Assembly (NCBI GenBank): GCA_964638815.1
Contig: CAZXBB010000383.1
Location: 1-5,844 of the forward strand
Direction of reading: 5' to 3'
Length of the DNA: 5,844 nucleotides
From: CAZXBB01 sp964638815
Lineage (GTDB): Bacteria; Planctomycetota; Phycisphaerae; Phycisphaerales; SM1A02
The position numbers were made by a program, and so were the translations under genes. This document shows positions 1 through 5,726 of the stretch, piece after piece (within the stretch, counting starts at the first letter, position 1; each line of letters opens with the position of its first letter). The notes beneath the pieces were generated by a model. That model did no database searches. It was not told the origin of the DNA and worked only from the letters and a program-made list of their open reading frames with translations.

Positions 1-8
1 GAGGGTTC

Positions 9-13
9 GAGGA
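9..13 (+). promoter_or_regulatory. Probable ribosome binding site of aroA
   Basis: GAGGA lies four bases before the ATG at 18, somewhat close but usable. It supports this start over an upstream extension of the open frame. ATG at 18-20 also forms an ATGA with a TGA at 19-21, as if an upstream gene in frame 1 ended here. That gene would lie almost entirely outside the window. Confidence 0.45.
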
Positions 14-17
14 CGCG

Positions 18-1409
18 ATGATCCGGACAGACCTCGCCACCGTCCGACCCGCCGCCCGCCTGCGCGGGGAACTGCGGCTGCCCGGCGACAAGTCGATCAG
101 CCACCGGGCGCTCCTGTTCGCGACCCTCGCGGCCGGGGAGAGCCGTATCGTCGGAGCCGGCGACGGGGCGGATGTCCGCTCGACGGCCGGGATCATGCGG
201 GCCCTCGGTGCACGCGTCCAGCCCGACGGTGAGGGCGAGGGCGCGGCGGAACGCGGCGGCGCACCGGGCCGTGGCCGGAACGTGGGCTACCGGGTCGTCT
301 CGCCGGGTGCGGACGGCCTGACGCAACCCGCCGCGACGCTGGACTGCGGCAATTCGGGCACGAGTCTGCGGCTGATCGCCGGGATGCTGGCCGGCCTGCC
401 CATGACCTGCGTCCTGGACGGGGACGATTCGTTGCGCCACCGTCCGGTGGCTCGTATCATCGAGCCACTGCGCCGGATGGGCGCGGAGCTCCACGCTCGT
501 AACGACGATTCCCTCCCTCCCCTGACCGTGGTCGGGCATACCCCGCTCCAGGCGGTGGACGTCACGACACCGGTGCCGTCCGCGCAGGTGAAGTCGGCCA
601 TCCTGCTGGCGGCCTTGCGAGCCGAGGGCCGGACGACGGTCCGGGAACGGGTGGCGACGCGCGATCACACCGAGCGGATGCTGCGGGCCCGGGGCGTGCC
701 GGTCGAGCGGGTCGCCGATGGGGCCGGCGGCGTGGCCTTGACGGTAGAAGGAGGACGGGCGGTGCAGGCGATCGACCAGCGGGTGCCCGGGGACGTGTCC
801 GCGGCCGCCTTCTGGCTCGTCGCCGGATCGATCCATCCCGATGCGGAGCTCACGCTCCGGGACGTCGGCGTGAACCCGACCCGCCGTGCGCTCATCGACC
901 TGCTGCGGACGATGGGCGCCGACATCGACGAGCGACCACTCGCAGACGCGGCCCGTGACGCCACCGCCGACCCCGATGCCGGCGAACCGATGGCCGATCT
1001 GATCGTGCGGTCCTCCGACCTGCGCGCGATCGACCTGGGCCCGGCCGACGTCGCCGCTGCCATCGACGAGATCCCGGTGCTGTGCCTCGCCGCGACGCAA
1101 GCGCGAGGCACGACCACGATCCGTGGCGCCGGCGAGCTCCGCCACAAGGAATCCGACCGGATCGCCGGGGTCGCCGCGGGCCTCCGGGCGATGGGCGCCC
1201 GCGTCGAGGTCGACGGCGACGACCTGCGCATCGATGGCGGCGCGCCCCTCCACGGCGCCACCACCGACAGCCTGGACGACCACCGCCTCGCGATGACCTT
1301 CGCGATCGCCGGCCTCGTTGCGACCGAGCCTGTGACCATCGAGCGGCCGGATTCGGCCGCCATCTCCTATCCCGGCTTCTTCAGCGACCTCGAAGGGGTG
1401 CGAGCATGA
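18..1409 (+). CDS. aroA: 3-phosphoshikimate 1-carboxyvinyltransferase (EPSP synthase), class II type
   Basis: Cytoplasmic enzyme of step six of the shikimate pathway; it transfers enolpyruvate from PEP to shikimate-3-phosphate. The 463-residue protein has the family motifs in order: GDKS (23-26, Lys25 for PEP/S3P binding), GNSGT (111-115), SAQVK (188-192), RDHTE (215-219), NPTR (286-289), Asp350-Glu351 at the catalytic acid region, KESDR (377-381) and DHRLAM (421-426). GDKS, SAQ-K, R-D-H-T-E and N-P-T-R together define class II enzymes. The glycine matching E. coli Gly96 is kept (Gly114) and the Pro101 equivalent is leucine. Two hydrophilic stretches (about 69-90 and 302-326) lengthen it beyond the usual 420-450 residues. 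ATG 18 was chosen because GDKS falls at the normal distance and GAGGA lies at 9-13. However, the frame stays open to the left window edge, so an upstream extension is not excluded. The stop overlaps the aroE start. Confidence 0.96.
   Translation: MIRTDLATVRPAARLRGELRLPGDKSISHRALLFATLAAGESRIVGAGDGADVRSTAGIMRALGARVQPDGEGEGAAERGGAPGRGRNVGYRVVSPGADGLTQPAATLDCGNSGTSLRLIAGMLAGLPMTCVLDGDDSLRHRPVARIIEPLRRMGAELHARNDDSLPPLTVVGHTPLQAVDVTTPVPSAQVKSAILLAALRAEGRTTVRERVATRDHTERMLRARGVPVERVADGAGGVALTVEGGRAVQAIDQRVPGDVSAAAFWLVAGSIHPDAELTLRDVGVNPTRRALIDLLRTMGADIDERPLADAARDATADPDAGEPMADLIVRSSDLRAIDLGPADVAAAIDEIPVLCLAATQARGTTTIRGAGELRHKESDRIAGVAAGLRAMGARVEVDGDDLRIDGGAPLHGATTDSLDDHRLAMTFAIAGLVATEPVTIERPDSAAISYPGFFSDLEGVRA
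1392..1398 (+). promoter_or_regulatory. Ribosome binding site of aroE
   Basis: GAAGGGG ends seven bases before the ATG at 1406, inside the last codons of aroA. It is among the clearest Shine-Dalgarno sequences in the window and decides the aroE start, because the reading frame itself is open far upstream. Confidence 0.65.
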
Positions 1410-2299
1410 CGAAACGCGTCGTCCTCATCGGACATCCGGTGGCCCATTCGCTGTCGGGCGCGATGCAACAGGCCGCCTTCGACGAGCTCGGGATCGACGC
1501 GAAGTACGAGCAGTGGGATCGCGCCCCCATCGAGCTCGGGGACGCCATCGTGGAGCTGCGCGGCGACGAGTTCCTGGGTGCCAATGTCACGATCCCGCAC
1601 AAGGAGCGGGTCGTGCCGATGGTCGACCGCCTGACAGAGGAAGCGTCGTTCACCGGCGCCGTCAACACGCTCACCCGCGAAGGCAAGAGGCTCATCGGCC
1701 ACAACACGGACGTGGCGGGTTTCAAGATCGCCCTCGACAAGCTCGTCGGTCGCCAGAAGATGCCTCGCCAGGCCGTGGTCCTGGGAGCGGGCGGTGGCAG
1801 CCGGGCGGTGGTCTACGGCCTGATCCGCGAGGGCTTCCAGCGGATCGTCGTGTTCAATCGGCACCTCCATCGCGCCGAAGGCCTGGTGAAGCACTTCGGG
1901 CGGACGGCCGCGCACATGGAGCTGAGGGCGATGCCCTGGCACGACTCGATCATCGATTCGGAGCTCGCGAAGACGAAGGTGCTGATCAACGCGACCTCGA
2001 TCGGGCTGACCAGCGACACGAGTCCGATCACGACCGAGGCGCTCCACGCGGACCTGCTGGTGCTCGATCTCATCTACAACCGGACGCGGCTGCTGCGCGA
2101 CGCAGAGGCGGCCGGCGCGACCGTGGCCGACGGCGAACTGATGCTCCTCCACCAGGGCGCGGCGGCGTTCACGCTGTGGACAGGACAACCGGCGCCGCTG
2201 GACCTGATGCAGACGAAACTCGCCGAAGCACGGGCCGGCGGCCTGCGTTCGGCCGAGGGCGAACCGACCGGCGAACCGGCGGCGGCCGCGGCGGAGTGA
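1406..2299 (+). CDS. aroE: Shikimate dehydrogenase (NADP+)
   Basis: Reduces 3-dehydroshikimate to shikimate with NADPH (step four), in the cytoplasm. The 297-residue protein shows the shikimate-binding Ser-Leu-Ser (15-17), NVTIPHKE (60-67) with catalytic Lys66, and GHNTDVAG (98-105) with catalytic Asp102. The Rossmann glycine loop GAGGGSRA spans 127-134. NRHLHRA (151-157) has the Asn-Arg and downstream Arg156 pattern that reads the NADP 2'-phosphate. NATSIG (195-200) and the C-terminal Gln250 in LLHQGAAAF complete the fold. Residues 277-297 form an Ala/Gly/Glu-rich tail beyond the normal end of the family (about 270-285 residues). ATG 1406 overlaps the aroA stop as ATGA and follows an AAGGGG Shine-Dalgarno. 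The frame is open further upstream inside aroA, but that part encodes only Arg/Pro-rich shadow sequence. Identity as AroE rather than YdiB or an AroE-like paralogue is supported by the complete pathway context. Confidence 0.96.
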   Translation: MTKRVVLIGHPVAHSLSGAMQQAAFDELGIDAKYEQWDRAPIELGDAIVELRGDEFLGANVTIPHKERVVPMVDRLTEEASFTGAVNTLTREGKRLIGHNTDVAGFKIALDKLVGRQKMPRQAVVLGAGGGSRAVVYGLIREGFQRIVVFNRHLHRAEGLVKHFGRTAAHMELRAMPWHDSIIDSELAKTKVLINATSIGLTSDTSPITTEALHADLLVLDLIYNRTRLLRDAEAAGATVADGELMLLHQGAAAFTLWTGQPAPLDLMQTKLAEARAGGLRSAEGEPTGEPAAAAAE

Positions 2300-3624
2300 C
2301 CGCCTTCCGCTTCCTCACCGCTGGGGAGTCGCACGGGCCGACGCTCGGGGTCACGGTCGAGGGCGTCCCGGCCGGTCTCGCGCTCGACGAGGACGCCATC
2401 GCGGTCGACTTGTCGCGTCGTCAGAAGGGCTACGGCCGCGGCGCCCGCCAGACGATCGAACAGGATCGGGCCGAGATCCTGGGTGGAGTGCGGCACGGCC
2501 GCACCCTCGGCTCACCGGTCCTCATGCTCGTCCGCAACCGCGACTGGGAGAACTGGACTCAGGTCATGCAGGTGGGCCCGCTGGACGACGAGGCGGCCGA
2601 CACTCTGCGTGAACAGTCCGAGGCCGGTGACAAGCGCGCGACGCCGGTCACCCGTGTGCGTCCCGGCCACGCGGATCTCGCCGGTGCGCTGAAGTACGGC
2701 TTCAACGACGTCCGCAACGTGCTCGAGCGGGCGTCCGCGCGCGAGACCGCGGCACGGGTAGCGGCCGGGGCGGTCGCTCGGGCGTTCCTGCGCGAGCTCG
2801 GCATCGAGGTCTGGTCCTTCACCGCGGAGGTCGGCGGCGTGGCCGTGGACCCGGCCAACTGCACCCGTCCGCGCGACGAGGCCGACGCCTCGCCGCTGCG
2901 CTGCCCGGACCCGGCGGCGGAGGCGGCGATGATCGCCCGCATCGACGAAGCGCGGTCGAACGGCGACACGATCGGCGGCGTGTTCGAGGTGGTCGTGCAT
3001 GGCCTTCCGATCGGGCTTGGCTCGTACGTCCACTGGGACCGCCGGCTCGATGGCGCCCTGGCTGCCGCCGTCATGAGCATCAACATCGTCAAGGGCGTGG
3101 AGTTCGGCCTCGGGTTCGAGCAGACCCGCCGGTTCGGCTCGACGGTCCACGACGTGATCGCCGGGCGCGAGGACGGCGGGCGCTGGGTCCACCGCTCCAA
3201 CAACGCCGGGGGGCTGACTGGTGGCGTCACCAATGGGGAGCCGCTCGTCGTGCGCGGCGCCGTGAAGCCGATCTCGACCCTGGCCCGGCCCCTCCCGTCG
3301 GCCGACCTCATCACCGGCGAGGCCGTCGACAAGGCGCACTACGAACGCAGCGACATCAGCGTCGTGCCGGCCGCGGGCGTCGTCGCCGAGGCGATGGTCA
3401 TGCTGACCCTGGCCGCGTTCGTGATGGAGAAGACCGGCGGGGACACCATCGAGGACGTCGTCGCGAACCTTGCGAGCTACCGGGCACGGATCGCGCGCGC
3501 GCCCGAGGCGCCGGTCGCGGGCGGCCGGCGGGCCGGGACAGCGACCGCGGGCAGCCAGGACACCGGAGAAACCGCCCACGGACTGACCGGGTCGGACGAG
3601 GCCGGCTCGGGCGGCGACGACTAG
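2296..3624 (+). CDS. aroC: Chorismate synthase
   Basis: Last pathway step: anti-1,4-elimination of phosphate from EPSP to give chorismate, needing reduced FMN. Of 442 residues the first ~400 are the family core. GESHG (10-14) carries His13, RRQKGYGRG (41-49) is a signature motif, and RPGHADLAG (122-130) carries the second conserved His (125). The helix with NVLERASARET (141-151), GGLTGGVTNGEP (305-316) and RSD (351-353) followed by VPAAGVVAEAM complete the pattern. The start is GTG at 2296, which overlaps the aroE stop as GTGA and puts GESHG at its usual distance from the N-terminus. No Shine-Dalgarno precedes it, so translation probably depends on coupling to aroE. Residues ~401-442 are a hydrophilic Gly/Ala/Asp/Glu/Thr-rich tail not needed by the family (usual length 360-400). 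The stop is TAG, the only one among the five complete genes, and the next gene lies in the same frame. Confidence 0.96.
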   Translation: MTAFRFLTAGESHGPTLGVTVEGVPAGLALDEDAIAVDLSRRQKGYGRGARQTIEQDRAEILGGVRHGRTLGSPVLMLVRNRDWENWTQVMQVGPLDDEAADTLREQSEAGDKRATPVTRVRPGHADLAGALKYGFNDVRNVLERASARETAARVAAGAVARAFLRELGIEVWSFTAEVGGVAVDPANCTRPRDEADASPLRCPDPAAEAAMIARIDEARSNGDTIGGVFEVVVHGLPIGLGSYVHWDRRLDGALAAAVMSINIVKGVEFGLGFEQTRRFGSTVHDVIAGREDGGRWVHRSNNAGGLTGGVTNGEPLVVRGAVKPISTLARPLPSADLITGEAVDKAHYERSDISVVPAAGVVAEAMVMLTLAAFVMEKTGGDTIEDVVANLASYRARIARAPEAPVAGGRRAGTATAGSQDTGETAHGLTGSDEAGSGGDD

Positions 3625-3633
3625 GCCCGCGCC

Positions 3634-4143
3634 ATGGACGTCGTGCTGGTCGGGTTGCCGGGGAGCGGCAAGAGCGTCGTGGGCAAGCGCCTGGCGCACC
3701 GGCACGGCGCGGAGTTCATCGATGTCGACGAGCGGATCGAGCGCGAGGACGGACGGTCGATCCCGCGGATCTTCGAGGAGGACGGCGAAGCGGCCTTCCG
3801 GGCGATGGAACGGCGCGCCGTCGCCGACCTGGGGCCAGCCGACCCCGACCCGGATCTGCGGCGCATCGTGGCGACCGGCGGCGGGGCGGTCGTCGATCCG
3901 CGCAACCGCTGGGCACTGTACCGCGGGCGCCTGAGCGTCTGGCTCGACAGCCGACCTGAGGTCCTCGCGCAGCGGCTCCGTCGCTCCCCGCACCTCCGGC
4001 CGCTCGTTGCGGGCCGCGACCCGATCGGCACGCTCCGGGATCTCGCCTCCCGTCGCGAACGCTTCTACGACGCCGCAGACGTGCACGTCACCGGCGTGGC
4101 GGAGGTTTCTGGGGTCGTCACGAGGGTGGAGCAGGACCTGGCC
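3634..4143 (+). other. Shikimate kinase domain of the AroKB fusion
   Basis: Residues 1 to about 170 match a complete P-loop kinase of the AroK family, a normal length for a free-standing enzyme. The nucleotide loop is at 7-14, the shikimate-binding acids at 30 and 32, the glycine triad at 82-84, the lid arginine at 122 and an Arg-rich adenine-side segment (139-142) near the end. The boundary is approximate. Confidence 0.88.
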
Positions 4144-5289
4144 GAACGGGGCGCGACGGCGAAAAGCCATCCCACGACGCTGTTGCGCGCCGCGACTCCG
4201 ATCGGCCGGGTCATCCTCGGTGACGGCATCGCGGCATCGGGTGTGGAGGAGACCCTGCGCCGGCTCGAGGCGCGACGGGCGGTCCTCGTGTCGGAGCCCG
4301 GGGCGTGGGCGGCCGCCGGTGAGCGCCTGGCCGCCGGCCTCGTCGCGGCCGGCTGGACGGTCGCGACCGTGATGCTCCCTCAGGGTGAGGCGGCCAAGCG
4401 TCTGTCAATCCTGGAAACGGCAGCGAGCGAGCTTGCGCGGCTGCGGGTCGGGCGCGACGAGCCGATCGTCGCCGTCGGTGGCGGGGCCCTCGGTGACGCC
4501 GCCGGCTTCCTCGCTGCGACGTACATGCGCGGGATCCCGATCGTGCACGTCCCGACGACGCTCGTGGCCCAGATCGATTCGTCGATCGGGGGCAAGACGG
4601 CGGTCGACCTGCCGGAGGGGAAGAACCTCGTGGGCGCCTTCCACCAGCCGGCCGCGGTCGTCATCGATGTCGCGGTCCTCGCGACCCTGCCCGAACGGCA
4701 ACGCCGCGCCGCGCTCGGTGAGGCCGTGAAGATGGCGGCGCTCGGCGATGAGCGGCTGTTCGAGCTGCTCGAGCGCCACGGCGACGCGATCGCCCGGGGC
4801 GAGCGGGAGGCGGTCGAGCGTGGCGACGTTGCCGAGCTCGTCGAGCGCTGCGCCTGGGCCAAGGTCGAGTCGGTCGTCGCCGACGAGCGCGAACGGGGGC
4901 AGCGCGGTGGACGGATCAACCTGAACCTGGGCCACTCCCTGGGGCACGCCGTGGAGGCCGCCGCCGGGTACGCCGACCTGCTGCACGGTGAGGCGGTCGC
5001 CTATGGCCTGCGGGCCGCCTGCCGGATCGGCATGGCGACCGGCGACACCCCGCCGGAGCGGGCCGCCCGGATCACGAGCGTGCTGGACGCGCTGGGTCTG
5101 GCCCGCGAGCCCCTCCCCTACTCCCTGGACCTTGTGCTGGGACACCTCGCGACAGACAAGAAGCACCGTGGCGGCCGGATGCGCTGGGTGCTCCCGACGG
5201 CCGATGGCGTCACGGTCCGGGCGGACGTCTCCGACGACGTGGTGGCCGCGGCGGCGGGCGCCCTGCTGGCTGCGGGGAGCGCCACGTGA
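3634..5289 (+). CDS. aroKB: Bifunctional shikimate kinase / 3-dehydroquinate synthase fusion
   Basis: A single uninterrupted 551-residue frame joins two enzymes for non-consecutive steps. The N-terminal shikimate kinase (about 1-170; step five, ATP-dependent 3-phosphorylation) has Walker A GLPGSGKS (7-14), Asp30/Asp32 and Arg56 for shikimate binding, TGGG (81-84) and lid residues LRPLV (121-125). A short linker (about 171-184) leads to 3-dehydroquinate synthase (about 185-548; step two, NAD+ and divalent-metal dependent cyclisation of DAHP). The latter has PQGEAAK (249-255), VGGGALGD (281-288), TTLVAQIDSSIGGKTAVD (308-325), Lys330-Asn331, metal ligands Glu363, His434 and His451, catalytic-loop His438 and DKK (508-510). 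All key residues of both domains are present, so both activities are expected. ATG 3634 lies nine bases after aroC with only a weak AGG upstream. Kinase-synthase fusions of this order are known, for example annotated in Thermotoga maritima, so this is uncommon rather than new. Confidence 0.96.
   Translation: MDVVLVGLPGSGKSVVGKRLAHRHGAEFIDVDERIEREDGRSIPRIFEEDGEAAFRAMERRAVADLGPADPDPDLRRIVATGGGAVVDPRNRWALYRGRLSVWLDSRPEVLAQRLRRSPHLRPLVAGRDPIGTLRDLASRRERFYDAADVHVTGVAEVSGVVTRVEQDLAERGATAKSHPTTLLRAATPIGRVILGDGIAASGVEETLRRLEARRAVLVSEPGAWAAAGERLAAGLVAAGWTVATVMLPQGEAAKRLSILETAASELARLRVGRDEPIVAVGGGALGDAAGFLAATYMRGIPIVHVPTTLVAQIDSSIGGKTAVDLPEGKNLVGAFHQPAAVVIDVAVLATLPERQRRAALGEAVKMAALGDERLFELLERHGDAIARGEREAVERGDVAELVERCAWAKVESVVADERERGQRGGRINLNLGHSLGHAVEAAAGYADLLHGEAVAYGLRAACRIGMATGDTPPERAARITSVLDALGLAREPLPYSLDLVLGHLATDKKHRGGRMRWVLPTADGVTVRADVSDDVVAAAAGALLAAGSAT
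4183..5277 (+). other. 3-dehydroquinate synthase domain of the AroKB fusion
   Basis: Residues about 184-548, close to the usual ~360 residues of a free-standing AroB. The NAD-binding half contains the GGG and GD motifs, and the C-terminal helical half contains the metal site (Glu363, His434, His451). LGEAVKMAAL (361-370) and LNLGHSLGHA (430-439) are diagnostic of AroB rather than other sugar phosphate cyclases or glycerol dehydrogenases, as judged by eye. Confidence 0.88.
5276..5279 (+). promoter_or_regulatory. Probable ribosome binding site of aroQ
   Basis: GGAG, within GGGGAG at 5274-5279, ends six bases before the GTG at 5286. It supports the GTG start that overlaps the aroKB stop. Confidence 0.5.
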
Positions 5290-5726
5290 CCCGCGTGCTC
5301 GTCCTGCAGGGCCCCAACCTGAACCTCGTCGGCACGCGCGAGCCCGAGATCTATGGGTACGAGACACTCGAGGAGATCCACGCCGGGATCGCGGCGCGGG
5401 CGGCGCAGCTCGGACTGGCGATCGACTTCTTCCAGTCGAACCACGAGGGGGCGCTGATCGACCGGCTGCACGCGCGCGACTTCGACGCGGCGATCGTGAA
5501 TGCCGGCGGCCTCACCCACACGAGCGTGGCGCTCCGCGACGCGTTGCTGGCGATCCAACGACCGTTCGTCGAGGTCCACCTCTCCGACCCGTCGCTGCGG
5601 GAGCCCTTCCGGCACGTCAACTACCTGCACGACATCGCGCTGGAGTCGATCGTGGGACAGGGCGCTCGGGGGTACCACCTCGCCCTCGAGTCGATCGCAC
5701 GCCGGTTCGGGGGCGCCCGTGCCTGA
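5286..5726 (+). CDS. aroQ: 3-dehydroquinate dehydratase, type II
   Basis: Converts 3-dehydroquinate to 3-dehydroshikimate (step three) by the type II anti-elimination; the family forms dodecamers in the cytoplasm. At 146 residues it has the usual length. Visible motifs are GPNLNLVGTREP (9-20) with the lid Arg18, IYGYETL (22-28) with catalytic Tyr23, QSNHEG (50-55) with Asn52 and Glu54, NAGGLTHTSVALRDAL (72-87) with Asn72, VEVHLSD (95-101) with catalytic-pair His98, and FRH (108-110) with Arg109. Two signature loops differ from the commonest forms: NAGGL replaces the familiar NPGAY/F, and HLSDPS replaces HLSN-based loops. The catalytic Arg, Tyr, Asn, Glu and His are all retained, so activity is expected. 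The start is GTG at 5286, overlapping the aroKB stop (GTGA). The gene name aroQ here means the dehydratase, not the AroQ class of chorismate mutase encoded next. Confidence 0.96.
   Translation: MTRVLVLQGPNLNLVGTREPEIYGYETLEEIHAGIAARAAQLGLAIDFFQSNHEGALIDRLHARDFDAAIVNAGGLTHTSVALRDALLAIQRPFVEVHLSDPSLREPFRHVNYLHDIALESIVGQGARGYHLALESIARRFGGARA

Noticed and set aside
1082..1405. In-frame upstream extension of aroE into aroA
   Set aside because: This is Arg/Pro-rich shadow sequence, and the Rossmann-like AroE N-terminus, ribosome site and ATGA overlap all place the start at 1406.
1690..2030. The middle of aroE looks slightly richer in Lys/Ile codons and A/T than its neighbours
   Set aside because: The shift is small by eye, third positions remain mostly G/C, and the gene is tightly embedded by overlaps on both sides, so transfer is not supported.
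1367..2188. A 273-codon minus-strand open frame opposite aroE
   Set aside because: It is antisense to a certain gene, with Arg/Val/His-rich composition typical of a shadow and no motif.
1513..2295. In-frame upstream extension of aroC through most of aroE
   Set aside because: Its translation is Arg/Gly/Pro-rich shadow sequence. The GESHG motif places the AroC start at 2296 and AroE in the other frame is certain.
3600..3640. Possible terminator or promoter between aroC and aroKB
   Set aside because: Only a 4-base GGGC/GCCC pairing with a long loop is seen, with no T run and no -10/-35-like AT-rich boxes. The 9-base gap suggests continued transcription.
2512..4170. A 552-codon open frame on the minus strand opposite aroC and the kinase domain
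   Set aside because: It lies opposite two certain genes, its translation is Arg/Pro/Asp/Ala-rich with no recognisable motif, and GC-rich third positions routinely keep antisense frames open.
4405..5367. A 320-codon minus-strand open frame opposite the dehydroquinate synthase domain
   Set aside because: It is antisense to a domain with a full set of catalytic motifs, and its own translation shows no family features.
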